38,982 bases of DNA from Rickettsiales bacterium (GCA_031288835.1 JAITQO010000011.1:1-38982), one strand, 5' to 3'. Positions 6,701-15,690 are shown, numbered from the stretch's first letter. Translations and numbers: made by a program. The notes: a model not told the origin generated them from the sequence alone.

Positions 6701-7914
6701 TTCTCGACCATTTTGCGCGCGGCCTTCAAGGTGTTCGCGTAATCGCCGGCTATCAGCCGAGCATAAACAAACGGCTTGAACAGTTCCAGCGCCATCGTTT
6801 TCGGCAGCCCCATTTCGTGCAGTTTCAGCGTCGGGCCGGACACAATCACCGAACGGCCGGAATAATCGACGCGCTTTCCCAGCATGTTCATGCGGAACCG
6901 TCCGGATTTTCCGCGCAGCGAATCCGACAGAGATTTCAACGGGCGACGGTTTTGCGAAACCAGCGGGCGCGCCTTGTGCCCGTTGTCGAACAGGGCGTCG
7001 ACCGCTTCCTGCAGCATGCGCTTTTCATTTCTGATGATGATTTCCGGCGCATGCAGGTCCTGCAATTTTTTCAGCCGGTTATTGCGGATAATCACGCGGC
7101 GATACAAATCGTTCAGGTCCGACGTGGCGACATGCCCGGCCTCAAGCGTTACAAGCGGGCGCATGTCCGGCGGAATCACGGGCAGCACGTCCGGAAGCAT
7201 CCATTCCGGACGCGAATTGGAATCCAGAAACGACTCGACCAGTTTCAGATGCTTCGCAATCGCGCGGCGCTTCGCGTCGGACTTCGTTTCCGCCAACTCC
7301 TCTCGCAGACGGCGGCGCTCGTCCCCCATGTCCATCGCGGAAATGATTTGTCGGATGCCTTCCGCGCCGATTCCGACCTTGAAGTTGTCCTCGCCGAACT
7401 CGGTCAGCGCATCCTGATATTGCTCCTCTGAAATAACGTCATATATCTTGAGCGATGTCAACCCCGGCTCGGTCACAATATACGCGTCGTAATAAATCAC
7501 CGATTCCAGTTTTTTCTGCGGCATGTTGTTCAATAGGGTCGCAATTTTCCCTTCGCGCAAAAACCATGTATGCGACACGGGAATCGCGAGCTTTACATGT
7601 CCCATGCGCTCGCGCCGAACCTTGGAGTCCGTGACTTCAACTCCGCAGCGCTCGCAAACCAGTCCCTTGAACTTGACGCGTTTGTATTTTCCGCACGCGC
7701 ATTCGTAATCCTTCACCGGGCCGAAAATCTTTTGGCAGAACAACCCCTCCGGCTCGGGACGCATGGAATGGTAGTTTATCGTCTCCGGTTTTCTGACCTC
7801 GCCCTTGGACCAGGACAGAATCTCCTCCGGAGACGCGATGGTGATGCGCACGGAATTGAATTGTTCCTTCGTCTCTATTTGACCAAAGACTTTTTTCAGT
7901 ATGTCGTTTGCCAT
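3796..7914 (-). CDS. rpoC: DNA-directed RNA polymerase subunit beta'
   Basis: The gene encodes 1,372 residues and begins at ATG 7914 with GAGGAG 5-6 bases upstream. Beta' forms the active-site half of RNA polymerase. Visible landmarks are the N-terminal zinc site (CACGKYKRVKFKGLVCERCG, about 70-90), the catalytic loop NADFDGDMM with three magnesium-binding Asp residues, and the second zinc cluster (CGTGEC, then CKSDGLCAKCYG). The usual Q after DFDGD is M here. Length is normal for the group. It follows rpoB with a 79-bp gap holding a small inverted repeat (gcgaagcgcgcgacgcg). Its stop codon overlaps the start of the lipoprotein gene. rpsL, rpsG and fusA, often next in bacteria, do not follow. 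Confidence 0.98.
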   Translation of the reverse strand: MANDILKKVFGQIETKEQFNSVRITIASPEEILSWSKGEVRKPETINYHSMRPEPEGLFCQKIFGPVKDYECACGKYKRVKFKGLVCERCGVEVTDSKVRRERMGHVKLAIPVSHTWFLREGKIATLLNNMPQKKLESVIYYDAYIVTEPGLTSLKIYDVISEEQYQDALTEFGEDNFKVGIGAEGIRQIISAMDMGDERRRLREELAETKSDAKRRAIAKHLKLVESFLDSNSRPEWMLPDVLPVIPPDMRPLVTLEAGHVATSDLNDLYRRVIIRNNRLKKLQDLHAPEIIIRNEKRMLQEAVDALFDNGHKARPLVSQNRRPLKSLSDSLRGKSGRFRMNMLGKRVDYSGRSVIVSGPTLKLHEMGLPKTMALELFKPFVYARLIAGDYANTLKAARKMVENVESIVWDILEKVVYQHPVLLNRAPTLHRLSILAFEPVLIEGKAIRLHPLVCKGFNADFDGDMMAVHVPISLEAQIEARTLMLSSNNVLNPASGKPMIVPSQDMILGCYYISLMDGEHNDKAPYFSGIDEIHLALHNKVITLHTPIIARFRGERVKTTAGRMLLGDLLPDNREGVKFEWVNQPMSLAAIEKLLVSVYETCGDHEMIILADQLKNTGFEQGARSGISIGQDDIVIPSEKEGLIKKAEKEAGEIEAQYQNGLLSHGERHNKLIDMWQKVATQIGNIASANLRKTEGANWNSIVMMADSGARGSKSQIQQVAGMRGMTQKPDGSIMEVPIISSFKEGLTMAEYFNSTHGTRKGMSDTALKTAEAGYLTRRLVELAQNAVITENDCGTGECVTAKPVYNGSTMSVSLGGVVLGRTAAKDIVNPFTKKVIVPAGELISKQVAKEIDESGLASVDIRSVLTCKSDGLCAKCYGMDLSRGTLVHVGEAVGVIAGQSVGEPGTQLTLRTFHHGGIADAAGGQHFIETPVDGIVHFDAKVIQNSVGRQVVLSRNAGIRIEDGNGNELFKTKLPYAAMLVVSDGDVVKKDDKLAEWDPYANVIIAEKDGIVSFEDLVENLSYSEEVDPLTGITTRKVINWKQSTKKSLNPRIVLKNEQGEPVSLGNKKIAEYMLPIYTILNVGNGVKVRAGDVIARIPVEMQKTRDITGGLPQVENLLEVRMPKNPAILAEISGEIEFEDNSKQRLTLRINPPDGGVPVEYLIPKGTNILVRAGDVVQKGDSLVDGEPVLQDILRILGEKALAETLVENVQQVYRLQGVTINNKHIEILIREMLRRVEITDPGDTKFLTGQVIDRVDFEEENERVRKNGGGSAQAGQILVGLTRASLTSRSFLSNASFQQTTKVLVDAAINGATDRLTGINENLIVGRLIPVGTGAYVRKVREIAKEEERVELLAAENANGEQQVLDI

Positions 7915-7993
7915 ATTTTTCTCCTCGTAAATGCGTGACGCGAAGCGCGCGACGCGTAAACAACAATTTTCACCCTGCGCGCACGCGCCGCAA

Positions 7994-10900
7994 CTACTCC
8001 GCCTTTTGGACTAAGTTCAGCCCGAGGCCCCTGAGTTCCCGGACGAATACGTTATATGCCTCGGGCGTCCCGGTCTGAATATCGTTCGAGCCGGAAATAA
8101 TCGCCTCATACATTTTATTGCGTCCGGTGATATCGTCGGATTTCACAGTCAGCATTTCCCTTAGAAGATGCGCCGCGCCATGCGCTTCCAACGCCCAAAC
8201 CTCCATTTCTCCAAGACGCTGTCCGCCCATATGCGATTTTCCAGACAAAGGCTGCTGCGTGACCAGGCTGTATGGCCCAACGCTGCGCGCATGGATTTTT
8301 TCATCAACCAGATGATGCAATTTCATCATATACATAATTCCGACTGTCACTTCGCGGGAAAACGGCTCGCCCGTCATTCCGTCATACAGCTTGAATTGGC
8401 CGGACTCGGGAAGTTTCGCCAGTTTCAGCATTTTTTTTATGTCATCCGATGACGCGCCGTCAAACGACGGCGTTGCGAACGCCACGCCTTCGGAGAGCAG
8501 CGCGGCCTGCGCGCGGACATCGGTATCCGTCATTTTCGACAACTGTTGTTCGACGTCTTTTCCGTAAATCTTTCCGATTTGGCCGCGCAGACTGTCCATC
8601 GTCGCGCGCTTTGCCCTGATGTCCGCCAGCGTTTCGCCGATTTGGTGGCCGAGCGCCCAGCCAGCCGCGCCCATGTGCGTTTCCAAAAGCTGCCCGATGT
8701 TCATGCGCGACGGCACGCCGAGCGGATTCAGAACTATATCCACCGGCGTCCCGTCTTCCATATACGGCATGTCCTCAACGGGTACGACCTTGGATACAAT
8801 GCCCTTGTTTCCATGGCGGCCGGCCATCTTGTCGCCTGGCTGCAGCTTCGTCTTGTGCGCGATGTAAATCTTGACCTCTTTCAGCGTTCCTGCCGCCAGC
8901 GAATTCGTCTCGCGGATCTTCTCAATCCTGCTGTCCGCCCTTTCATCCATTTTTTTCAGCGCGGCGATATGCTCCTTCGCAAGTTTCGCAATCGTCTCGG
9001 CGGCGTCCTTGTTTCTGACAAACATTTTCTTGACGTCCGACGACCTCAGCTCTCTCATGATTTCCGCTGTCAGTTTTTTGCCGACAAACGGCTTGACGCT
9101 GCCCGTTCCTCCGTCAATCACCATTCCTTCGGCGATTTGGAACACCTGGTCGGCAAAGCCCTTTTCAATAATTTCCTTTTCAATTTCGCGCGCTTTGTTG
9201 ATTTCGTCAATCTTCTGCAGTTCAATCATCATAGTGCGCTCGTCTTTTTTCACGCCGTGGCGGGTCAGGACGTTCACACCGATGACCACACCCTCTTCGT
9301 TCGGCCCTACGCGCAGCGACGTATCCTTGACCGACAAAGCTTTCTCGCCGAATATGTTCCGGAGCAGCGCCTCTTCGGAAGTGAGAATCGTCTCGGCCTT
9401 CGGGGTCACGCGCCCGACCAGCAAGTCGTTCTGCTTCACATGCGCGCCGACATAAATGATTCCGGATTCGTCAAGATTTTTCAGCGATTCCTCGCTCACG
9501 TTCGGAATGTCGCGCGTGAATACTTCCGGGCCCAGCTGGGTATCCTTGCACTTGAACTCTTTCTCGATAATCTTTATCGAAGTAAACACATCATCGCGCG
9601 AAATCCTCTCGGAAATGACAATCGAATCCTCGTAATTATACCCGCGCCACGGCACGAACGCGACCAGAATGTTTTTTCCCAGCGCCAGCGAGCCGTTGCG
9701 CGTGGACGAACCGTCCGCAATCACGTCACCCGCCGCAATTCTGTCGCCGATTTTCACCAGCGGCTTTTGATGCAGAATCGTGTCGTTGTTCGAGCGGTTG
9801 AACTTTTCAAGATTATAGATATCCACGCCCGACACGACGTTGCGGCTGTTCATCCTTTTAATGACAATGCGGTTTGCGTCGACGGATTCGACGATTCCCG
9901 CGTTCTTCGCAATCTTCATCGTGCGGCTGTCGCGCGCGACATCGCGCTCTATGCCGGTTCCGACAATCGGCGCGTCGACGCGCATCAGAGGCACCGCCTG
10001 GCGCTGCATATTCGAGCCCATCAGCGCACGCTGGCCGTCGTCGCTCTCGACGAACGGTATCAAACCTGTCGCGACGGAAATGATTTGGCGCGGCGAGACG
10101 TCTATAAGTTCGATTTCATTTTTCGAAATCATCGTGAATTCGCCGTTTTCGCGCGCGGTGACAAAATCGTCGCGCAATACGCCGTTGTCGGTGATTGAAG
10201 AATTGCCCTGCGCGATTTTATATCCCTGCTCCTCGTCCGCGGTCAGATAAATGATTTCTTCCGTAACCTTGCCTTTCTGAACCTTGTAATACGGCGTTTC
10301 GATGAATCCGAACGGATTCACCCGAGCATATGTCGCCATATGGGTAATCAGGCCGATATTCGCGCCCTCAGGCGAATTGATTGGACACAGCCGGCCGTAA
10401 TGCGTCGGATGAACGTCGCGGACGTCGATTCCAGCGCGGTCGCGATTCAGTCCGCCGGGGCCTGTCGCCGATATGCACCGCTTGTGCTCCAATTCCGCCA
10501 GCGGATTGTATTGCTCCATAAATTGCGACAGTTGAGACGTTCCGAAAAACTCTGCAATCAGCGCCATCAAAGGCTTTGGATTTATGACGTCCTGCGGCTG
10601 CATGGAGGCGATATTTGGCGATGACAACTGGTCGCGCACGTTGCGCTCAATCCGCCCAAGGCCGATGCGGAACTGGTTTTCCAACAATTCGCCGACGCTG
10701 CGTATGCGGCGGTTGGACAAGGAATCTTGGTCGTCGATTGAGTCTTTCCTATCTATTATATCCACCAGAGTTTTCAGAATCGCCAGAATGTCGCTCTTTG
10801 TCAGCAGGCGGTCGTCCTCCGGCTTTTTGCCCGAATCAATTCCGACGCGCTTGTTCAGCTTGAAGCGTCCAACGGCGGACAAATCGTAATACGTATCTAC

Positions 10901-12127
10901 AAATCCCTGCTGCGCGAACAGGTTCGCCGCAGCCTCGACCGTCGGGCGCTCGCCAGGACGGATTGTGTTGTATATCTCGACCAGCGCCTCGTCGCGGCTG
11001 GTCGTTTTGTCCGCAACCAGCGTATTACGCATATGCGCGCCAACGGACGAATTGTCAATCGCGCAAATTGCAATTTCCTTGACTCCCAATTTGTCGAAAT
11101 CATTCAAGATTTCTTCGGTGATTTCGGTTCCGGGGCCGAACAGGATTTCCCCGTTGCCGTCTCTAACCGCATCGAAAAGATATTCGCCGACGATTGCATC
11201 CGGTGAGACCGCAAAATCCGTTCTGCCGATTTTCTCCAATTTCTTTTCGCTCAGACGGTCGCCTTTTTTGGCCAACTCGCGCCCCGCGAGCGTCGCAATG
11301 TCATAATTCAGTCGATATTTTTCCAATCCTTCGAACACGGATGTGTTCCCAATCCAATTCTTTCCATTGTTTGCAAGCGCGATTTTTTTATAAAAAACAC
11401 CCAGCATTTCCTCATCGGTCATGCCATTCACCACCGCGCGCCGCGGGTCAGCAGCCCATTTCTTCTCGTCTTCCTCGGTCGGCAGACATCGCAACATGAC
11501 AGACGCCGGGATTTTTCGGCGACGGTCGATGCGGACGTAAACCACGCCTTTCGATTCCTCGAAATCAATCCAAGACCCGCGTTCGGGAATAATGCGCGCG
11601 GTGTATGTCGTCGGGTTCCCGGCGATTTTCGCCTCTTTCGTCGTGCTGAACAGGACGCCCATCGCGCGATGCATCTGGGAAATCACGACGCGTTCGACGC
11701 CAGCCGCGATGAATGTCCCGCGTTCTGTCATCAACGGAACCTCGCCGAAAAATATTTCCTGTTCCTTGATATCGCGCAGCCTTCGCTTCGTCTTGTCGTC
11801 CGAGTCGACATCCCACAGCGTCATCCGTAACTTCACGCGCAGTTTCGAAGAATACGTCATGTTGCGCAGCATGCATTCCTGAACATTGTAAACCGGGTCG
11901 TCCAGACTGTATTCGACAAACTCGATTTCCGCCGCCCCGTTGTAGTCTTTCAGCGGAAACATCGTCTTGAACGCGTTTTGCAGACCGATGTTTTTCCGCT
12001 CCGCGGGCTCGACATTCGCCTGCAGGAAATTCGCAAACGACTTGTATTGCGTTTCAATCAAATCGGGAAGCTCCTCGTGCAAAAAACTGTGTCCGAACGA
12101 TTTCACGAATTTTTGTATGACTGCCAT
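7994..12127 (-). CDS. rpoB: DNA-directed RNA polymerase subunit beta
   Basis: 1,377 residues from the ATG at 12127 (MAVIQKFVKSFG), chosen because GGAG lies about 9 bases upstream; a frame-extending ATG at 12169 has none. Conserved blocks include SQFMEQYNPLAELEHKR and GPGGLNRDRAGIDVRDVHPT in the rifampicin region, KMAGRHGNKG, and near the end SHMGGQRLGEMEVWALE. The rifampicin-binding loop departs from E. coli at several drug-contact positions (see findings). The gene sits between rplL and rpoC in the usual order. Confidence 0.98.
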   Translation of the reverse strand: MAVIQKFVKSFGHSFLHEELPDLIETQYKSFANFLQANVEPAERKNIGLQNAFKTMFPLKDYNGAAEIEFVEYSLDDPVYNVQECMLRNMTYSSKLRVKLRMTLWDVDSDDKTKRRLRDIKEQEIFFGEVPLMTERGTFIAAGVERVVISQMHRAMGVLFSTTKEAKIAGNPTTYTARIIPERGSWIDFEESKGVVYVRIDRRRKIPASVMLRCLPTEEDEKKWAADPRRAVVNGMTDEEMLGVFYKKIALANNGKNWIGNTSVFEGLEKYRLNYDIATLAGRELAKKGDRLSEKKLEKIGRTDFAVSPDAIVGEYLFDAVRDGNGEILFGPGTEITEEILNDFDKLGVKEIAICAIDNSSVGAHMRNTLVADKTTSRDEALVEIYNTIRPGERPTVEAAANLFAQQGFVDTYYDLSAVGRFKLNKRVGIDSGKKPEDDRLLTKSDILAILKTLVDIIDRKDSIDDQDSLSNRRIRSVGELLENQFRIGLGRIERNVRDQLSSPNIASMQPQDVINPKPLMALIAEFFGTSQLSQFMEQYNPLAELEHKRCISATGPGGLNRDRAGIDVRDVHPTHYGRLCPINSPEGANIGLITHMATYARVNPFGFIETPYYKVQKGKVTEEIIYLTADEEQGYKIAQGNSSITDNGVLRDDFVTARENGEFTMISKNEIELIDVSPRQIISVATGLIPFVESDDGQRALMGSNMQRQAVPLMRVDAPIVGTGIERDVARDSRTMKIAKNAGIVESVDANRIVIKRMNSRNVVSGVDIYNLEKFNRSNNDTILHQKPLVKIGDRIAAGDVIADGSSTRNGSLALGKNILVAFVPWRGYNYEDSIVISERISRDDVFTSIKIIEKEFKCKDTQLGPEVFTRDIPNVSEESLKNLDESGIIYVGAHVKQNDLLVGRVTPKAETILTSEEALLRNIFGEKALSVKDTSLRVGPNEEGVVIGVNVLTRHGVKKDERTMMIELQKIDEINKAREIEKEIIEKGFADQVFQIAEGMVIDGGTGSVKPFVGKKLTAEIMRELRSSDVKKMFVRNKDAAETIAKLAKEHIAALKKMDERADSRIEKIRETNSLAAGTLKEVKIYIAHKTKLQPGDKMAGRHGNKGIVSKVVPVEDMPYMEDGTPVDIVLNPLGVPSRMNIGQLLETHMGAAGWALGHQIGETLADIRAKRATMDSLRGQIGKIYGKDVEQQLSKMTDTDVRAQAALLSEGVAFATPSFDGASSDDIKKMLKLAKLPESGQFKLYDGMTGEPFSREVTVGIMYMMKLHHLVDEKIHARSVGPYSLVTQQPLSGKSHMGGQRLGEMEVWALEAHGAAHLLREMLTVKSDDITGRNKMYEAIISGSNDIQTGTPEAYNVFVRELRGLGLNLVQKAE

Positions 12128-12246
12128 TTTTTCCGCTCCGTTTTTTGCGTGATATGCGACATGTGACACGATTCTTTTAATTCAGGCGCCGCACCCAATC
12201 ACATATTACATTTCACATATCACAAAAATAAAACCGCTTTGCGATT

Positions 12247-12609
12247 TTATTTCAACTCTACTTTCGCGCCGGCTTCTTCGAGTTTTTTCTTCAACTCTTC
12301 CGCCTCTTCCTTCTTCGCGCCCTCTTTCACCGGCTTCGGCGCGGACTCTACAAATGCCTTAGCCTCCCCCAACCCCAGTCCGGTTGCGTCCTTCACAACC
12401 TTTATGACTGCAAGCTTATTCGCTCCAGCATCCGCCAAAATCACGTCGAACTCGGTCTTTTCCTCGACTGCCGCCGCAGGACCGGCCGCAACCGCCACGG
12501 CCGCAGCCGCGCTGACGCCCCAGACATCCTCCAACTTCTTGGACAGTTCGACTGCCTCAACCACGCTCAACTTTGACAACTCGTCAACTATTTTCTGTAT
12601 ATCTGCCAT
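12247..12609 (-). CDS. rplL: 50S ribosomal protein L7/L12
   Basis: 120 residues from ATG 12609 ([14 protein letters not shown]), with AAGGA upstream. It forms the flexible ribosomal stalk that recruits translation factors. The N-terminal dimerisation helix, the Ala-rich hinge (about 35-52) and the C-terminal globular domain with [12 protein letters not shown] are all present. The longer open frame upstream to 12762 overlaps rplJ and is not used. It follows rplJ by 64 bp; rpoB starts about 120 bp further on. Confidence 0.97.
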   Translation of the reverse strand: MADIQKIVDELSKLSVVEAVELSKKLEDVWGVSAAAAVAVAAGPAAAVEEKTEFDVILADAGANKLAVIKVVKDATGLGLGEAKAFVESAPKPVKEGAKKEEAEELKKKLEEAGAKVELK

Positions 12610-12673
12610 TTGTTTTTCCTTTTTTTTCTGCCCGTATCCCGCGAATCGCGCGTAGAACAGGGAACCTTGTTTT

Positions 12674-13150
12674 TTACTGTTTTTTCCCGTATTCTGATGA
12701 AACCCGCGCCAGCCTCGACGCCGGTTCGACCAAAATGCGCGCAATCGTCCCGCGGATTTCAAGCAAACTTGGAAGCTTGGAAACCCCGATTACATCGCTT
12801 TGGCTCATCAGCCCGCCGTCCATCTGCCCCCCGACGATTGTCAGGTTCGGGTGGACATCTGCGAACGCCGCCAGCGCCTTCGCCGTGCCGAACGGGTCGT
12901 TCGCCAGCGCGACAGCCGTCGGATGTTTCAACAAATCCGCCACCGGCGCGAATGCCGAGCCATCCAAGGCACGCTGCATCAGCCGGTTTTTCACGACTTT
13001 GAACAACGAAACGAGCGGACGCAGCGTCCGGCGCAATTCTTCGGTCTCCTTCACGGTCAAGCCGTGATTTTCGACCACGAATACGCCCGATGCATTTTCC
13101 AGGCAATCCTTTACCTTGGAAATCAGCGATGACTTGTCTTCTCTTTTCAT
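12674..13150 (-). CDS. rplJ: 50S ribosomal protein L10
   Basis: 158 residues, start ATG 13150 with AAGGA upstream. L10 anchors L7/L12 dimers to 23S rRNA. Family motifs include [14 protein letters not shown] near the N-terminus, [11 protein letters not shown], and [14 protein letters not shown] in the middle; the C-terminal helix binds L12. In many bacteria the L10-L12 complex binds the rplJ leader to repress the operon, and a 202-bp leader is present here. Confidence 0.97.
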   Translation of the reverse strand: MKREDKSSLISKVKDCLENASGVFVVENHGLTVKETEELRRTLRPLVSLFKVVKNRLMQRALDGSAFAPVADLLKHPTAVALANDPFGTAKALAAFADVHPNLTIVGGQMDGGLMSQSDVIGVSKLPSLLEIRGTIARILVEPASRLARVSSEYGKKQ

Positions 13151-13352
13151 CTTTCTTTCCTTTGCGTATGGTTACACTTGTCCACCGCAGTGCGATGGGG
13201 CACTTTTTCCTGCCCCAAAAGTTTTTTAATACCTTTGTCTATGATGGGAATTAAGCAGTTCACGAACCGCGCCATCAGTCTTGGACAAGAAATCTTTTTG
13301 CGCCTGCTTTGCAAACGCATATAGGCGGCAAGCCATTCATTGCCGTCCGTCA
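13151..13352 (-). promoter_or_regulatory. rplJ leader, candidate L10 autoregulatory RNA
   Basis: The 202-bp gap between rplA and rplJ is much longer than other gaps in this operon. It contains a hairpin with ggggca/tgcccc arms (about 13195-13216) and other pairing segments. L10-(L12)4 binds this leader in other bacteria. I cannot show the kink-turn motif by eye, so the assignment rests mainly on position. Confidence 0.4.
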
Positions 13353-14030
13353 TCATTTATTCTCAACTTTCAATCCCGCGCCCTGCGTCGTCGACACGGA
13401 AACGCCCAGAATATACTGTCCCTTCACGCTTGCCGGCTTTGCTTTTTTCAGAGCATCCAGCAGCGCGTTCGCGTTTTCGACCAATTTATCGGTGGAAAAC
13501 GATATTTTGCCAATCCCGGCATGAATTATTCCGGCCTTTTCGGCGCGGTATTCAATCTGCCCGGCCCTGGACTTGGCGACCGCGTCGCCGATGTTCGCGG
13601 CGACTGTGCCAAGTTTCGGATTCGGCATCATGCCCTTCGGCCCCAGAACCTTTGCGATTTTTGCCATCGCCGGCATCATTTCCGGCGTTGCGAGAACCCG
13701 GTCGAAATCCAGAAAACCTTTCGCAACCTTGTCAATAAGGTCCGCGTCGCCGACAATATCGGCGCCGGCCTTTTTCGCCTCGTCCTGCTTGTCTTTCGTA
13801 AATACCGCCACGCGGACAATCCTGCCTGTGCCGTTCGGCAGCGAGAGCATTCCGCGGATGCTCTGGTCGGCCTTCGTTATGTCGACGCCAAGGCGAACCG
13901 CAATGTCCAGCGTCTCGTCAAACTTTCCGGAAACATGCTTTCGCAGCGCGTCGATGGCGTCGGCCAGCGCGTATGTTTTGTTCTTGTCCAATGCAGCCAT
14001 CGATTTGGCCTTCTTCGTAATCTTTGCCAT
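13353..14030 (-). CDS. rplA: 50S ribosomal protein L1
   Basis: 225 residues from ATG 14030 (MAKITKKAKSM); GGAGGG lies about 10 bases upstream inside the end of rplK. L1 forms the mobile L1 stalk at the ribosomal E site. Typical segments are ALRKHVSGKFDETLDIAVRL, the GPKGMMPNPKLGTV signature, and GKISFSTDKLVENANALLDAL. One base separates it from the rplK stop, so the two are translationally coupled. An in-frame ATG at 14051 lies inside rplK and is unlikely. Confidence 0.97.
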   Translation of the reverse strand: MAKITKKAKSMAALDKNKTYALADAIDALRKHVSGKFDETLDIAVRLGVDITKADQSIRGMLSLPNGTGRIVRVAVFTKDKQDEAKKAGADIVGDADLIDKVAKGFLDFDRVLATPEMMPAMAKIAKVLGPKGMMPNPKLGTVAANIGDAVAKSRAGQIEYRAEKAGIIHAGIGKISFSTDKLVENANALLDALKKAKPASVKGQYILGVSVSTTQGAGLKVENK

Positions 14031-14031
14031 T

Positions 14032-14466
14032 TTATTCGCCCTCCACAGCAACGCCCATGGAACGGCACTGGCCTGCGACTATGCCAACCGCCGCGTCAAC
14101 CGTGCCGCAGTTCAAATCCGGCAGCTTTTCCTCGGCGATTTTGCGAATCTCGGAAAGCGGGATTTTTCCCACAACCTCCGTTCCCGGTTTATGGGCGCCT
14201 GTTTTCAATTTCAGCGCCTTTTTTATAAAATAAGACACCGGCGGCAATTTCATTATGAAATCGAACGAGCGGTCCGTATATACGGTAATGACGCACGGGA
14301 TTGGCATTCCCGGTTCCTTATCCTCCGTCCGGTCATTAAATTGCTTGCAGAACTCCGCTATGTTCACGCCGTTCGCGCCGAGAACAGGCCCTATTGGCGG
14401 CGCGGGATTCGCCTGTTTTGCGGGAACAACCAATTTAACGATTCCCTTTACTTCTTTCTTTGCCAT
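14032..14466 (-). CDS. rplK: 50S ribosomal protein L11
   Basis: 144 residues, ATG at 14466 with GGAG 11 bases upstream. It forms the base of the L7/L12 stalk in the GTPase centre. The N-terminal GIVKLVVPAKQANPAPPIGP and C-terminal GTVDAAVGIVAGQCRSMG segments are diagnostic. It is preceded by a 186-bp gap after nusG that holds a candidate promoter, so rplK-rplA may also be transcribed separately. Confidence 0.97.
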   Translation of the reverse strand: MAKKEVKGIVKLVVPAKQANPAPPIGPVLGANGVNIAEFCKQFNDRTEDKEPGMPIPCVITVYTDRSFDFIMKLPPVSYFIKKALKLKTGAHKPGTEVVGKIPLSEIRKIAEEKLPDLNCGTVDAAVGIVAGQCRSMGVAVEGE

Positions 14467-14519
14467 AATTTAAGACTCCATTACAATTTATGAATAATGA
14501 GTTACAAATTATGAATTGC

Positions 14520-14547
14520 TTCATAACAGACCCTCATAATCCGTCAA
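14520..14547 (-). promoter_or_regulatory. Candidate internal promoter for rplKA
   Basis: On the - strand TTGACG (14542-14547), 16-base spacer, TATGAA (14520-14525), about 55 bp ahead of rplK. Confidence 0.5.
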
Positions 14548-14627
14548 GCCCTTGTGGTGCGATTTGGCAAAATCTTCCACAACTTCTTTTTACGAACCGT
14601 TAATAACAAACATCAACAATTCATAAT

Positions 14628-14658
14628 GTTTGATTTTTTGCTTCGCAAAAAATCAAAC
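14628..14658 (-). terminator. Perfect hairpin overlapping the nusG stop codon
   Basis: 14-bp perfect arms gtttgattttttgc (14628-14641) and gcaaaaaatcaaac (14645-14658) with a 3-base loop. No U-run follows, so it may be a weak terminator or an RNA-processing/stability element between nusG and rplK. Confidence 0.5.
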
Positions 14659-15183
14659 CCTTTCCACCTGCGAGAAATCCAGATTAACGCTGGTTTCGCG
14701 CCCAAAGACCGCTATCACCGCGGTCAATTTCTGCCGGACGTTGTCAACCTCCGTCACAACGCCGTTAAAGTTCGCAAACGGCCCGTCTATCACCCTTACT
14801 TCCTGCTGAACCTCATAATTCGTGTCATCAATCGATTCGGTTTCTTCCATCTGATGATGCAGCCGCGCAGCCTCGGCGTCGGTAATCGGAATCGGCTTGT
14901 TCTTCTGCCCCAAGAACATCACGACGTTCGGAGTCTGCTTCACCAACGTAAACGATTCGTTCGTCATCTCCATTTGAATGACGACATAGCCCGGGAAGAA
15001 CTTTTTTATCGTCTTTTCGCGCCGCCCTTTCTTTATCTCTACAACTTCGCGTTCCGGCACCAAAATCTCGCCGAACAGGGGATTCAGTTTCGCGGCGTCG
15101 ATTTTCTCGCGTAGCATCTGCGCCACGCGATTTTCCATTCCTGTCTGCACACTAACCATATACCAGCGCATTGTGTTTTCCAT
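14653..15183 (-). CDS. nusG: Transcription termination/antitermination protein NusG
   Basis: 176 residues. ATG 15183 is preferred over the internal ATG at 15171 because AGGGGCGG lies about 9 bases upstream. It binds RNA polymerase through the N-terminal NGN domain (MRWYMVSVQTGMENRVAQML, then KKFFPGYVVIQMEM) and contacts Rho or ribosome through the C-terminal KOW domain (EVRVIDGPFANFNGVV). It directly follows secE, the normal partner. Confidence 0.97.
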   Translation of the reverse strand: MENTMRWYMVSVQTGMENRVAQMLREKIDAAKLNPLFGEILVPEREVVEIKKGRREKTIKKFFPGYVVIQMEMTNESFTLVKQTPNVVMFLGQKNKPIPITDAEAARLHHQMEETESIDDTNYEVQQEVRVIDGPFANFNGVVTEVDNVRQKLTAVIAVFGRETSVNLDFSQVERV

Positions 15184-15199
15184 TGTTTATTCCGCCCCT

Positions 15200-15370
15200 T
15201 CAGAAAATCCACGCGACCAGCGCCGCCATGGAGCTGTCGACCAAAAACAGGAACAAGGCGAACAGACCGGAGAAAGCGAAAACAAGAATCGTGGAACGCA
15301 CCACCACGTCCCGATTCGGCCAGACAATCTTGAACCATTCCAGGCGAACGTCTTTAACAAATTGCAGCAT
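15200..15370 (-). CDS. secE: Preprotein translocase subunit SecE
   Basis: A short gene of 56 residues, MLQFVKDVRLEWFKIVWPNR followed by one transmembrane helix and ending ALVAWIF. ATG at 15370 with TTGAGG 4 bases upstream. SecE clamps the SecY channel in the inner membrane. The amphipathic helix with EWFKIVWPNR before the membrane span is diagnostic of the short, single-span form found in most bacteria. It lies between tRNA-Trp and nusG as expected. Confidence 0.95.
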   Translation of the reverse strand: MLQFVKDVRLEWFKIVWPNRDVVVRSTILVFAFSGLFALFLFLVDSSMAALVAWIF

Positions 15371-15422
15371 TTTCCTCAAGATTCACGACACCCTTTGATT
15401 CCGCCAAAACCACGGCTTTCAC

Positions 15423-15496
15423 TGGCAGGAGCGGAAGGAATCGAACCCTCATCCTTGGTTTTGGAGACCAGTACTCTACCATTGAGCTACGCCCCT
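15423..15496 (-). tRNA. trnW: tRNA-Trp (CCA anticodon)
   Basis: Reads AGGGGCGTAGCTCAATGGTA from 15496. The anticodon loop is CTCCAAA. The T-loop is GGTTCGATTCC, and the acceptor stem AGGGGCG/CGCTCCT closes with one G-U pair. The terminal CCA is encoded (15423-15425). Its place directly ahead of secE is common in bacteria. Confidence 0.96.
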
Positions 15497-15565
15497 ATTG
15501 GATGGCCAAAACCACGCCCAAGCCCCGATATGCTAGCACATCTTTTTGCGAAATCAAGCGGAAAA

Positions 15566-15594
15566 ATTGTATCATAATAAAAAAGACCAGTCAA
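15566..15594 (-). promoter_or_regulatory. Promoter of the tRNA-Trp-secE-nusG operon
   Basis: On the - strand TTGACT (15589-15594), 17-base spacer, TACAAT (15566-15571), about 70 bp ahead of the tRNA. The -35 box and spacer lie inside the 31-bp direct repeat at 15573-15603. Confidence 0.75.
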
Positions 15595-15603
15595 GCGGCA
15601 TTT
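15573..15603 (+). repeat. 31-bp direct repeat, left copy
   Basis: Identical over 31 bases to 18046-18076 (starts cataataaaaaagaccag, ends agcggcattt). The two copies bracket a two-gene cassette. Confidence 0.9.
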
Positions 15604-15690
15604 CGGACGATTTTAAATGTCAGGCAGGCGCGGCGGCGCCGACATATTTTCCAAACTTCAAAAAGGGAAATTTCTTATATCCACCTGGAA

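Noticed and set aside
15573-15603. Direct repeat as the target-site duplication of an insertion sequence
   Set aside because: 31 bp is too long for usual IS duplications and there is no transposase or terminal inverted repeat in the cassette.
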